A stretch of 64,000 nt of DNA from Mesorhizobium opportunistum WSM2075 (GTDB lineage Bacteria > Pseudomonadota > Alphaproteobacteria > Rhizobiales > Rhizobiaceae), in assembly GCF_000176035.2 (NCBI RefSeq), contig NC_015675.1:2422001-2486000 (forward strand), written 5' to 3'. Of this stretch, positions 35,275 through 43,902 are shown piece after piece (the stretch's first letter is position 1; the number at the start of each line of letters is the position of its first letter). A program made the position numbers and the translations under genes. The notes beneath the pieces were generated by a model that did not search any database, was not told where the DNA came from, and saw only the letters and a list, made by a program, of their open reading frames with translations.

Positions 35275-36594
35275 ATGGCGGTGCAGAGCCTCGCCCGGGA
35301 AGGCAGTCCGCGCACCGACATAAGGCGTGTGGCATCCGCCGGATACGCGGCAATAGCGCTATTGGTGGGTTGCTTTGGCTATTGGGCCGTCACGGCGCCG
35401 TTGTCTGGAGCGGTGATCACGCAAGGAACGATCTCGGCGACAGGCGGAAACATCCTGATCCAGCATCCCGAGGGCGGCATCATCCAGGAATTGCTGGTCC
35501 ATGAAGGCGATCGCGTGCAACAGGCCCAGGATTTGATCGTGCTGGATCCAACAGCCGCGCGGGCCGAGCTCAACCGGTTGACGCGACAGTCGATCGCGCT
35601 CAGGGCGAGCGCGGCGCGGCTGGAGGCGGAACGCGACGGGTTGGACCGGCTGGCGCCAATCACCGAAACGGCGCCAGCACCGTTCCAGCGCGATTTCGAG
35701 ACGCTGGTTGAAGAACAGCAGAAGGAATTCGACGCCAGGCTCGCCCGGTTTCGATCGGAACAATCGATCCTCGTCCAACGGGTGGCCATGCATCGACAGT
35801 CGGTCGTGGGATTGCAGGCCCAGAAACAGGCTATTCAGCAACAGGCCGACGTTGTGAAGAAGGAACTCGGCATCAAGACCGGCCTGCTGGACAGAGGCCT
35901 CACCAATCGTAGCGAATACTCCCAGCTTTTGCGCAGCGAAGCCGACCTTGTCGGGCAAGCCGGGGCGCTGGAGGCCTATCTTGCGACGGCCAACACCCAG
36001 ATCGTCGAGGCCCAGGAACAGACCGAGCACCTCGCCACGCAGCGCGTGGAGGAGGCGCTGACGAAGCTGGACGACGTTCGCTCCAACCTGGCCGACATCG
36101 AGGAACAGATCAGGGCGGCCGAGGCGGTGCTGCGGCGAACGACGATCAAGGCACCGGCGGCGGGCATCGTGGTCTCGTCAACCTACAACTCCAAGGGCAG
36201 CGTGGTTGCCCCCGGCGAAAAGATCATGGAGATTCTGCCCACGGCACCGGGCCTGGTCGTCGATGCAAGGCTGCGGCCCAACGACATCGATCAGGTCCGT
36301 GTCGGCCAGCCGGCGAAGCTGCGATTGTCCGCCTTGAACACGCGGCTTACCCCGGAGGTTTCAGCCACCGTGACACAAATTTCCGCGGACCGGCTCATCG
36401 ATCAGGCTACGCACGAGCCCTATTTCCGCGCCAGGCTGAAGATTGCCGCCGCATTGCCATCCGGCGTGAAGCCCGAGCAGCTTTATCCCGGGACGCCGGT
36501 CGAGGCGTTCATCAACACGGGCGACCGGACATTTTTCCAGTATCTGGCGCGGCCGATGCTCGATTCCTTTGCTCGCGCCTTCGCGGAGCGCTGA
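35275..36594 (+). CDS. prsE: HlyD-family membrane fusion protein
   Basis: The 439-residue adaptor has one N-terminal membrane helix (about residues 22-42), a biotinyl-lipoyl-like half (QHPEGGIIQELLVHEGDRV), a long coiled-coil region (about 85-285) and a C-terminal beta-barrel half (TIKAPAAGIVVSSTYNSKG). It bridges the ABC transporter to an outer-membrane channel. Its ATG is 3 bp after the prsD stop. The gene converges on the CNNM gene, also with a 3-bp gap. Confidence 0.9.
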   Translation: MAVQSLAREGSPRTDIRRVASAGYAAIALLVGCFGYWAVTAPLSGAVITQGTISATGGNILIQHPEGGIIQELLVHEGDRVQQAQDLIVLDPTAARAELNRLTRQSIALRASAARLEAERDGLDRLAPITETAPAPFQRDFETLVEEQQKEFDARLARFRSEQSILVQRVAMHRQSVVGLQAQKQAIQQQADVVKKELGIKTGLLDRGLTNRSEYSQLLRSEADLVGQAGALEAYLATANTQIVEAQEQTEHLATQRVEEALTKLDDVRSNLADIEEQIRAAEAVLRRTTIKAPAAGIVVSSTYNSKGSVVAPGEKIMEILPTAPGLVVDARLRPNDIDQVRVGQPAKLRLSALNTRLTPEVSATVTQISADRLIDQATHEPYFRARLKIAAALPSGVKPEQLYPGTPVEAFINTGDRTFFQYLARPMLDSFARAFAER

Positions 36595-36597
36595 CTG

Positions 36598-37908
36598 TCA
36601 GCGCACCGCTTCGCGGTGGACGCCGGGCAGGCGGGTGGCGATCAGCTTGTCGATGCGGCGGCCGTCGAGGTCGACCACTTCGAAGCGCCACCCCTGAGCG
36701 TCGACGCATTCGCCGGTCGCCGGCAAATGATGCATGTGCGACAGGACATAGCCGGCGACGGTCTCGTAGTCGCGGTTTTCGGGCAGGTCGATGCCGAGAA
36801 CCTCGGCCATCTCGTCGGCCTGCATATAGCCGGCAAGCAGCCATGAGCCGTCCTCGCGCTTGACGGCGTTTTCCTCGTCGCCGGCATCAAGGTCCGCGCG
36901 GAACACGCCGGTGATGGCCTCCAGGATATCGGCAGGGGTGACGATGCCTTCGAAATGGCCGTATTCGTCATGCACCAGCGCCATCGGCACGTCGGATTCC
37001 TTCAGCTTCTGCAGCACATCAAGCGCATCGGCCTGATCGTAGACGATTGGCGCCGCGCGCACATGCTTGCGCGGGTCGAGCGTGCGGCCGGCCAGGATCG
37101 CGGCGAGCACGTCACGCGTCTGGACGACGCCGACCATGACATCGACGCCGCCGTCGCCCGCCGGCAGGCGCGAATGCTGGGTCTCGACCAACAGCCTGCG
37201 GATGGCCGCCTCATCGGATTGCAGATTGATCCAGTCGACCTCGGTGCGCGGCGTCATCACCGCGCGCACGGCGCGGTCGCCAAGCCGCATGACGCCGGCG
37301 ATCATGCGCCGCTCGTCGGATTCGATGGTGCCGTGGTGCTCGGCCTCGGCGACCAGCATCTTGATCTCCTCGTCGGTGACCTTCTCCTCGCTTTCGCCAC
37401 GCTGGCCGAGCAGCCACAGGATGGCGCGGCCGGAAATGTCGAGCAGGAAGACCAACGGCGCCGAGACGGTGGCAAGGATGGTCATCGCCGGCGCCACCCT
37501 GGCCGCAACCCGCTCGGGGTCGCGCAGCGCGATCTGCTTGGGCACCAGTTCGCCGACGATCAGCGAGAAATAGGTGATGATTGCAACCACGATGCCGACG
37601 CCGAGCGGATCGGCGACGGTCTCCCTCATGCCGGTCGAGGCCAGGAACTGCGCCAGCCGTTCGCCCAGCGTGGCGCCGGAAAACGCGCCCGACAGCACGC
37701 CGACCAAGGTGATGCCGATCTGCACCGAAGACAGGAACTTGCCGGGATTGGAGCCGAGCGCCAGGGCGCGGCCGGCGCCTTTGACCTCACGGTCGATCAT
37801 CGTCTTCAGCCGGGCGGGGCGGGATGAAACGATGGCGAGTTCGGACATCGACAAAAGGCCGTTCACGCAGATGAGGACGACCACGATAGCAATTTCAACG
37901 TATAGCAT
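36598..37908 (-). CDS. CNNM/CorC-type hemolysin-family transporter
   Basis: The 436-residue protein has an N-terminal DUF21/CNNM membrane domain (about residues 1-195, ELAIVSSRPARL, FLSSVQIGITLVGVLSGAFS). Two CBS domains follow (about 215-335, VMTPRTEVDW, MALVHDEYGHFEGIVTPADI), then a C-terminal CorC_HlyC domain (about 350-430). Members move or regulate magnesium or cobalt; the hemolysin name is historical. The length is standard. Confidence 0.9.
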   Translation of the reverse strand: MLYVEIAIVVVLICVNGLLSMSELAIVSSRPARLKTMIDREVKGAGRALALGSNPGKFLSSVQIGITLVGVLSGAFSGATLGERLAQFLASTGMRETVADPLGVGIVVAIITYFSLIVGELVPKQIALRDPERVAARVAPAMTILATVSAPLVFLLDISGRAILWLLGQRGESEEKVTDEEIKMLVAEAEHHGTIESDERRMIAGVMRLGDRAVRAVMTPRTEVDWINLQSDEAAIRRLLVETQHSRLPAGDGGVDVMVGVVQTRDVLAAILAGRTLDPRKHVRAAPIVYDQADALDVLQKLKESDVPMALVHDEYGHFEGIVTPADILEAITGVFRADLDAGDEENAVKREDGSWLLAGYMQADEMAEVLGIDLPENRDYETVAGYVLSHMHHLPATGECVDAQGWRFEVVDLDGRRIDKLIATRLPGVHREAVR

Positions 37909-38068
37909 GAGGGCTCAATAGCATTGCGGCGGGCCGCTCGAAAATAGTCCTTCATGATTTTTGGAAGATGACGGTCGCGGCTCTTGGGCGACATCCGGCG
38001 GCAACATCGAAGAACACGCCGCGATTTTCAATCCGATCCCGGGCCGACCGGTCTACGTGCGCATGATT

Positions 38069-38776
38069 TCACTGCGGCTGCTTCAGCACGCCGACGATCG
38101 CCTTGCCGTCGGTGAAATAGGGGTCGCCGCCGCCATTGCGGCCGGTTTTGGTGGCGCCGATGCCGGCTAGCTCGCTGGTCGAGATCAACTCGCCGGCGGC
38201 GCGCAGGTCGCCGATGAGAAAATCGCGCTCGGCGTCGATGTCGGGGCCGATATGGTGGGTGATGGCGCCGGTGTCGTGGCTCAGCCCCACGCCGCGATCG
38301 AAGCTCGCGGAGCCCAGCCAAAGCGGACGGCCATCGTCGCCGACCGTATCCGTCTGCCAGAAGCGGACATGGTGGCGCCGGTCGGCGCTGTCTCCGACGG
38401 GCTTTTCGAAGGCAAGATCCTGGGCGCGGCCTTCGAACAGCAACCGGCTCATCGGCGCATCGGGATAGGGGCGGGAAAACAGGACACTTTCGCCGATGTC
38501 GATGGCGGTCCTCAAAGTGACGGCATCGGCGGTGTCCCAGCCGGCGACCGCGAAGGCGTGGACCACCTCTTTTTCAGTACCGACGAGACCGATATTGATC
38601 GGGTCGCCGGGAATGCCTTGCGGCGTATGGGTCACCATTTCGAAGCGCTGGTCGCGAAAACCGCGCTCCCGAAATGTCCAGAATTCCGGTGCGGCGACAT
38701 AAGCGAGCGCCAGCCAGGCGGCCAGCAGGGCCGCTACCCAGATAGCAATGCGTCGCTGGAGGCTTCGTTGGCTCAT
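38069..38776 (-). CDS. LssY C-terminal-domain-like membrane-anchored protein
   Basis: The 235-residue product has one N-terminal helix (about residues 10-30, IAIWVAALLAAWLALAYVA). A domain follows with VGTEKEVVHAFAVAGW, RRHHVRFW, WLGSASFDRGVGLSH and ITHHIGPDIDAERD, the pattern of LssY C-terminal domains. Activity unknown. It is divergent from the gamma-glutamylcyclotransferase gene. Confidence 0.8.
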   Translation of the reverse strand: MSQRSLQRRIAIWVAALLAAWLALAYVAAPEFWTFRERGFRDQRFEMVTHTPQGIPGDPINIGLVGTEKEVVHAFAVAGWDTADAVTLRTAIDIGESVLFSRPYPDAPMSRLLFEGRAQDLAFEKPVGDSADRRHHVRFWQTDTVGDDGRPLWLGSASFDRGVGLSHDTGAITHHIGPDIDAERDFLIGDLRAAGELISTSELAGIGATKTGRNGGGDPYFTDGKAIVGVLKQPQ

Positions 38777-38886
38777 GAAGGAGGCTCGATCCGTGGGGGT
38801 ATCTGTTGCCTGACGGTCCTTTGGAAATCAATGGCCACAGATGAGCAGCCGGTCTATCGTCAGCCATCATTTTTCAGGGGGCTGGA

Positions 38887-39597
38887 ATGAAGCTGAAGCC
38901 GACGCGCCGGAGATCGATGGCGTTGACCGCCGATCTTGTCGTCAGGGTCGAGCGCATCGAACCGGATCCCGGCCCTGAGCCTGGAACAACCGAGCACACC
39001 GATGCGGAGTTCGATGAGTTGGTCGAGCGACTGCTTGCCGAATATCGACCCGAAACGCTGTGGGTCTTTGCCTATGGTTCGTTGATCTGGAATCCCGAAT
39101 TCGTTCCTGTCGAGCAGCGCCCGGCGACAGCGCCTGGATGGCACCGCTCGTTCTGCCTGAAGTTAACCCGCTGGCGCGGAACACGCCAATTGCCAGCCCT
39201 GATGTTGGCGCTCGATCGCGGCGGCAGCTGCAATGGCATTGTCTATAGACTGCCCGCGGAAGATCATTTCGGGCAACTCGGCCAGCTTATGCGCCGCGAG
39301 ATCGATGCCAATCCGCCAACCAACGTGCCTTGCTGGATCAAGGTCAAGACCAAGGAGGGTCCGCTGCGTGCTCTGGCTTTCGTCGCCGCCCCGGATGGCA
39401 AGGCCTATGCCGGACGGTTGCCGTTGGAGCAGGTCGCGGACACCCTGGCGCGAGCCGCCGGACATTGGGGCTCGTCGGCGCAGTATCTGTTCCGGACTGT
39501 CAGCAAGCTGGAGGAAAGCGGTATTCGCGACAGGAATCTCTGGCGCATCCAGGATCTGGTGGCACGGCAAATTATCGCATCCACCGGTGACGCTTGA
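38887..39597 (+). CDS. ChaC-like gamma-glutamylcyclotransferase
   Basis: The 236-residue protein has LWVFAYGSLIWNPEF near residue 60, the substrate-binding YGSL loop of the family. GWHRSFCLKLTRWRGTR and a C-terminal YLFRTVSKLEESGIRDRNLW follow. ChaC enzymes release 5-oxoproline from glutathione. The ATG at 38887 has AGGGGG upstream. It converges with the extensin-like gene, 7 bp apart. Confidence 0.9.
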   Translation: MKLKPTRRRSMALTADLVVRVERIEPDPGPEPGTTEHTDAEFDELVERLLAEYRPETLWVFAYGSLIWNPEFVPVEQRPATAPGWHRSFCLKLTRWRGTRQLPALMLALDRGGSCNGIVYRLPAEDHFGQLGQLMRREIDANPPTNVPCWIKVKTKEGPLRALAFVAAPDGKAYAGRLPLEQVADTLARAAGHWGSSAQYLFRTVSKLEESGIRDRNLWRIQDLVARQIIASTGDA

Positions 39598-39604
39598 GCT
39601 TTTC

Positions 39605-40411
39605 CTAGCGGCAGGCGCGATAACCGTTCTTGCGGTTCTTGATGTCGAAATGGAAATGGTTGCGGTGGTCGTAATTGTAGCCGGGGCCGAGCACGGTGGT
39701 GAAATACTGGCAGCCGTCGGCGCGCACGTTGTTGAGGAAGCCGCGGGTGCGGAAGGCGAACAGGCCGGGCTTGCGCACGTCGATGTCGTCGCCATTGTTG
39801 AGCTCGATGCTCATGACGTCGAGCGCGTTGCCCTTGCCGTGCTCGGACAGCACGCCTTCGCCGGCGATGTTGCGGCAGGAATAGCTGGAGCCCTGGTGGA
39901 TGGTCCTGACGCCGGAGAAGTAGCGCCAGCGCGCGGAAGGAACGAGTTCGTTCTTCGTCCAGGCGGCAAAGGTGGCGGCCATGTCGCAGGTCAGCGTTGC
40001 GGCGGGTTTCATCTGGATGCTGCCGATGGCCGTAACCTTGACCGGGTAATCGATGCCGCACTGGCCTTCGTGGATCGGTGCCAGGTCGGTGTAGGCGACA
40101 TCGAGGCGCTTCAGCTCTCGGCGGCAATCGATCTCGCTGGCCGGAACCTGCTCGACCGGCGACATCGGCTCGTCCATGCGCGGATAGGCGGCCTGCGTCA
40201 TGTAGGGATTGGACGGGACAAGCTTCTGCATGCCTGTGTATTGCGGCACGGCCGCCGTCTGCGAGCCGACATCGACGGCCGGCTGCAGCGACAGCACGCT
40301 GCCGGTGTTGCAGGCCGAAACGGCCGCAAGGGTGAGGCCGGTGGCCAGCAGCATCACGGGTTTCGATCGGCGCGCGGTGGCGAAAAACACGGCGCGAAAT
40401 TTGCCGGCCAT
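39605..40411 (-). CDS. Extensin-like C-terminal-domain exported protein
   Basis: The 268-residue protein has a lipoprotein-like leader (LLATGLTLAAVSAC near residue 34). An extensin-like C domain follows with CRRELKRLDVAYTDL, CGIDYPVKVTAIG, LTCDMAATFAAW, YSCRNIAGEG, SEHGKGNALDVMSIEL and DHRNHFHFDI. The His and Asp residues resemble VanY-type peptidases, and the paired cysteines suggest a periplasmic fold. It lies beside a longer paralogue of the same family. Confidence 0.85.
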   Translation of the reverse strand: MAGKFRAVFFATARRSKPVMLLATGLTLAAVSACNTGSVLSLQPAVDVGSQTAAVPQYTGMQKLVPSNPYMTQAAYPRMDEPMSPVEQVPASEIDCRRELKRLDVAYTDLAPIHEGQCGIDYPVKVTAIGSIQMKPAATLTCDMAATFAAWTKNELVPSARWRYFSGVRTIHQGSSYSCRNIAGEGVLSEHGKGNALDVMSIELNNGDDIDVRKPGLFAFRTRGFLNNVRADGCQYFTTVLGPGYNYDHRNHFHFDIKNRKNGYRACR

Positions 40412-40527
40412 TTGCAGGATCCCACTTCTGGATATCCGGCATTTTAACGATCAAGGGTAAAGGAAAACTCAGCGACCGCGTTCACTCATGCGGCCGAATT
40501 GCGGCGGCGATCCTGCAACAGCCGCGT

Positions 40528-41706
40528 TTACTGGCAGAACGTGCCGCCATGGCGGCGCGGTTCGAGATCGAGATGGAAATGCAAGGCGTGGTCGGCATCG
40601 GCGCCAGGTCCGAGCACGGTCTTGAACGGACCGCAGGCGGCCTTGCGCACGGCGTCGAGGAATTTTGCGTCCTTTTCCGGCGGCGCCGGCCCGACCTCGA
40701 TCTTCTTGCCGTCCGATAAGGTGAAGCTGGCGATGTCGAGGGCGTTGCCGAAAGCGTGCTCCGAGAGTTTCCTGGTGCCGTTGCGGGGACGGCAGACAAA
40801 GGCCGACGCCTGGCTGATCGATTTCAGGTCGGCGCCGAATTCGGCCTTTGCAGCCGGCTGCACGACCTCCGCGGCAAACCGGGCGGCTGCCTCGGCCATC
40901 GGGCAGTTGAGCTCGGTGCTGGGGGCAATCGCAATCGACTTGCCCAGGCTCTTCAGCACCAGCGGATAGGGGATCGAGCAGCCGATTTCGGGATTGCTTT
41001 CAGCCTTGTGCTCCTCGAATTCGACGCCGAGCGCCTTCAACCGCTCGCGGCAAGCGACTTCCTCCGCCGGCATTTTCGCGTCGGGCAGATCGGCAGAGCG
41101 CGGGTCGGGGAGCATCTTCTCGTCGCCGGCATCCGCTGGTTTTTCAGGCGGCGTCGGCGCGACATCAGGCGGCTGAGCCCCTGGTTCGGCGGTGTCGGGC
41201 CTTTGTGTCGGGACCGGGACTTCGGCCGGCGGCTCCGGCTCGTTTTCCGTATCGGCGGATGGCTCCGAGGCTGGCGGTCCGGGGTGCGCCTGCTTTTCCT
41301 GACGGGACTTATCTTCATTGAACCGACCGGCCGCCCCGGCGGTCTTTGGCACGTCCGCCTTTTGTTCCTCCGTCGTCGCGGCATCGGTCTTCGGCGCGTC
41401 CGCGGGACGCGGTTCAGGCACTGGAACATCGGCAGGCGAGGCCTGCCGGTCCTGCGTCTTCCGTTGTGCCTTGTCCGGAGTGATATGGTCCGGGGTGATG
41501 TGCCGCTTGCCCCGTGATTTCAGGCGCTGCCTTGCCCGGGGTGCCAGCGGTTGGTCGGCACGCGGTGTCAGCGGCTGCTCCATCCGTGGCGCCGGTCGTC
41601 CGTCATGCCTGTGACGATGCCTGGCGTCGGCCGGGGTCACCAGCAAGGTGGCGGCCATCAACGACAACGCCAGTCTGCGAAACAGGGAAAAGCTCAGCGT
41701 TGCCAT
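40528..41706 (-). CDS. Extensin-like protein with long proline-rich region
   Basis: The 392-residue protein has a signal peptide (ending TPADA). A basic His/Arg/Pro-rich and acidic Pro/Glu-rich disordered stretch fills about residues 30-205. The extensin-like C domain follows (CRERLKALGVEFEEH, IGCSIPYPLVLKSLG, LNCPMAEAAARFA, FVCRPRNG, SEHAFGNALDIASF, DHALHFHLDLEP). The linker could span peptidoglycan. It is paralogous to 39605-40411 in the same orientation, but 117 bp separate the two genes. Confidence 0.85.
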   Translation of the reverse strand: MATLSFSLFRRLALSLMAATLLVTPADARHRHRHDGRPAPRMEQPLTPRADQPLAPRARQRLKSRGKRHITPDHITPDKAQRKTQDRQASPADVPVPEPRPADAPKTDAATTEEQKADVPKTAGAAGRFNEDKSRQEKQAHPGPPASEPSADTENEPEPPAEVPVPTQRPDTAEPGAQPPDVAPTPPEKPADAGDEKMLPDPRSADLPDAKMPAEEVACRERLKALGVEFEEHKAESNPEIGCSIPYPLVLKSLGKSIAIAPSTELNCPMAEAAARFAAEVVQPAAKAEFGADLKSISQASAFVCRPRNGTRKLSEHAFGNALDIASFTLSDGKKIEVGPAPPEKDAKFLDAVRKAACGPFKTVLGPGADADHALHFHLDLEPRRHGGTFCQ

Positions 41707-41781
41707 CGCTTCGAAACGGCGCCGGCATGCCGAAGTTGCCTGGAAGGCGCTTTCCCCCGATCACAATCGGTAACCGCGCCG

Positions 41782-42207
41782 TTACGCGCCAATTGCTTCG
41801 AGGCCTTCCTCCAGCCAATCGGCGAGCAGCGGCATGCCGAGCAGGTATTTCGCCGTGCGCCTGTTGGCGCGTTCGCGCGCCGCCGTCACGGCATCGGACC
41901 ATTCCGCCGCGTCATAGTCGCCGCGGCCGACCCAGGCCAGTGCGATCAGTTCGGCCGCCTCGTCGACATTGAGGTCGTTGATCAGCTCGCGAAATTCCTC
42001 TTCGGTCAGGTTCTCCGAACTTTCCTCGGCGAGGCCATCATGATGATGATTGTCGTGGGTGCCGCCGTCGAACTCGATCTCGTGCTCGGCGCCGTCAGTA
42101 TAATCCTCGTTGACGGCCGCGCTTAGCGCCTTGGCCTTGAGGATGAACAGGCGCACAGTGTCGGGGCCGATCGTAAGGTCCCAGTCCTTTTCAAGCCGCC
42201 GCTGCAC
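41782..42207 (-). CDS. DUF3775 protein
   Basis: The 141-residue cytosolic protein has a GTG start and the helical DUF3775 pattern: TVRLFILKAKALSAAV, an acidic/His-rich middle, LTEEEFRELINDLNVDEAAE, LIALAWVGRGDYDAAEW and TAKYLLGMPLLADWLEEGL. Its role is unknown; it is common in alphaproteobacteria. Confidence 0.8.
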   Translation of the reverse strand: MQRRLEKDWDLTIGPDTVRLFILKAKALSAAVNEDYTDGAEHEIEFDGGTHDNHHHDGLAEESSENLTEEEFRELINDLNVDEAAELIALAWVGRGDYDAAEWSDAVTAARERANRRTAKYLLGMPLLADWLEEGLEAIGA

Positions 42208-42350
42208 GGGCCGTCTCCGTCAGTCGTTTGCCCGGATGATAGCGGATTTGCGGCATCCGTCACCTGATGTTCTCCACGCTGATTTTTTCCGGGATGAAAC
42301 GCGGACCGCCCTGCGTTAGTATTCTATTCTCACCCCTCCAGGAGGCTTCG

Positions 42351-42887
42351 ATGCATAAAAGAGTGCTGATCCAGGCGGCGGGCGCGCTTCTCGCCCTGCA
42401 GTTCATGGTCGTTCCGGTGTTCGCCGCCGGAAGTGGTGGCGGCAGCGACGAAACCGTCACCCAATGCAAGAAGGGCATGGTCTGGGACAAGAAGAAGCAT
42501 AAATGCGTGGCACCCCAGGAAGGCATGCTGGACGACGACAGCATCTATGATGCCGGACATGCGCTGGCGATGGCCGGGCGTTATGACGAGGCGATCGCCG
42601 TGCTCAGCCTCGCCGCCAACAAGCAGGATCCGCGCATCCTCAACTATCTCGGCTATTCGCACCGCCATTCCGGACGCGTCACTGTCGGCCTCGGCTACTA
42701 CGAGGAAGCGCTGCGCATCGACCCGAACTACACACTGGTGCGCGAATATCTCGGCGAGGCACATTTGCAGATTGGCGACCTAGCCGGCGCTCAGCAGCAG
42801 CTGGCGGAGATCGAGAAACGCACCGGCAAGGGCTCGCGCGAATACGGCATGCTGGCCGAGCAGATCGACCATTTCATGCGGAGCTGA
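42351..42887 (+). CDS. Exported tetratricopeptide-repeat protein
   Basis: The 178-residue protein has a signal peptide (ending FAAGS). A short Cys-containing segment follows (TQCKKGMVWDKKKHKC), then about three TPR units (ALAMAGRYDEAIAVLS, LGYYEEALRIDPNY, LGEAHLQIGDLAGA). TPRs bind partner proteins, here in the periplasm. The ATG at 42351 follows GGAGG. A strong terminator ends the gene. Confidence 0.88.
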   Translation: MHKRVLIQAAGALLALQFMVVPVFAAGSGGGSDETVTQCKKGMVWDKKKHKCVAPQEGMLDDDSIYDAGHALAMAGRYDEAIAVLSLAANKQDPRILNYLGYSHRHSGRVTVGLGYYEEALRIDPNYTLVREYLGEAHLQIGDLAGAQQQLAEIEKRTGKGSREYGMLAEQIDHFMRS

Positions 42888-42910
42888 CCACGCTCCAGGC
42901 CATTCCTCGA

Positions 42911-42941
42911 AGCGGCCGCGATCGTTCGCGGCCGCTTTTTT
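42911..42941 (+). terminator. Rho-independent terminator of the TPR gene
   Basis: AGCGGCCGCGA-TCGT-TCGCGGCCGCT forms an 11-bp perfect stem followed by TTTTTT, 24 bp after the stop. Confidence 0.9.
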
Positions 42942-43058
42942 GTTCACCTGTCTCGTTAGAGCAGTTCCTGGAATTGGCTCCGCAGCCTCGGTTGGATGGC
43001 AGCCTCGACGATTTTTGAAAAACCCATTTTTTGGGCGTGAAAAACCCGCTGACATTGC

Positions 43059-43180
43059 TATATTAGGGCAAATTGCGGTGAGACGGTTCCGTTAGCCCGA
43101 GGCTGCCGGACCGTTTTCTTTTTGTACCCAACGACAAGGCTTCCCCCGAAACGCGGGGGTGGCGGCAGGAAAGGTGAGGC
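43059..43180 (+). promoter_or_regulatory. greA leader with internal terminator-like hairpin
   Basis: A TATATT (43059) could be a -10 box. A hairpin follows at 43083-43114: ACGGTTCCG pairs with CGGACCGT apart from one bulged base, topped by AGCC-CGA-GGCT. It ends in TTTTCTTTTT (43114-43123), as in an intrinsic terminator, but lies about 60 bp before the greA ATG. A second hairpin, CCCCC-GAAACGC-GGGGG, sits near 43145-43161, just ahead of the RBS. This layout suggests attenuation or release of a short leader RNA. Confidence 0.55.
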
Positions 43181-43657
43181 ATGATGAACAAGGTCCCGAT
43201 GACAGGCGAGGGGTTCGCGTCATTGAAGGAAGAACTGCGCTGGCGCCAGCAGGAAGAGCGGCCGCGCATCATCGAGGCGATCTCCGAAGCGCGCTCGCAT
43301 GGCGACCTGTCCGAAAATGCCGAATATCATGCCGCAAAAGAGGCACAGAGCCTCAATGAGGGCCGCGTCAACGAGCTCGAGGATTATATCGCGCGGGCCG
43401 AGGTGATCGACGTCACCAAGCTCAGCGGCGAAAAGGTCAAGTTCGGCGCTACCGTCGTGTTGGTCGACGAGGACACCGAGGAAAAGAAGACTTATCAGAT
43501 CGTCGGCGACCAGGAAGCCGACGTGAAGTCCGGCCGCATCTCGATCTCCTCGCCGATCGCGCGCGCGCTGATCGGCAAGGAAGTCGGCGACGCCATCGAG
43601 GTCAATGCCCCCGGTGGTGCAAGGGGTTACGAGATCGTCCAGGTGCAGTTCATCTAG
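43181..43657 (+). CDS. greA: Transcription elongation factor GreA
   Basis: The 158-residue protein has the N-terminal coiled coil ([20 protein letters not shown]) with the tip region [18 protein letters not shown] containing the conserved Asp-Leu-Ser-Glu-Asn. A C-terminal FKBP-like domain follows ([30 protein letters not shown]). It rescues backtracked RNA polymerase by stimulating transcript cleavage. GAGG lies before the ATG pair at 43181/43184. The leader carries a terminator-like hairpin. Confidence 0.95.
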   Translation: MMNKVPMTGEGFASLKEELRWRQQEERPRIIEAISEARSHGDLSENAEYHAAKEAQSLNEGRVNELEDYIARAEVIDVTKLSGEKVKFGATVVLVDEDTEEKKTYQIVGDQEADVKSGRISISSPIARALIGKEVGDAIEVNAPGGARGYEIVQVQFI

Positions 43658-43698
43658 CGGATTAGGGGCGCCGCTGACCTATTCAAGTTGAGGTTGCG

Positions 43699-43870
43699 CT
43701 GCCCCTTGCCCTACCGGGCATTTCTCCCCGTATAGGGACGGGGAGAAAAACGCTGTCACGTGTGATTTCGCTAATTTTCGGGTTGTAGAAATAGGCGCCA
43801 GCATTGCGGCCAGCCCCTTCTCCCCGTCCTATACGGGGAGAAGATGCCGGCAGGCAGATGAGGGGCGGCG
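43699..43870. repeat. Imperfect palindromic intergenic repeat
   Basis: Left arm 43699-43747 and right arm 43815-43870 are imperfect reverse complements of each other (GCCCC...CCGGCAT...TTCTCCCCGTATAGG-type). Each arm also folds on itself around CTCCCCGT/ACGGGGAG. This is a mosaic element between greA and waaC. Confidence 0.7.
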
Positions 43871-43902
43871 CCAGCCTTTTCAATTGAATTCATTTGAAAA
43901 AA

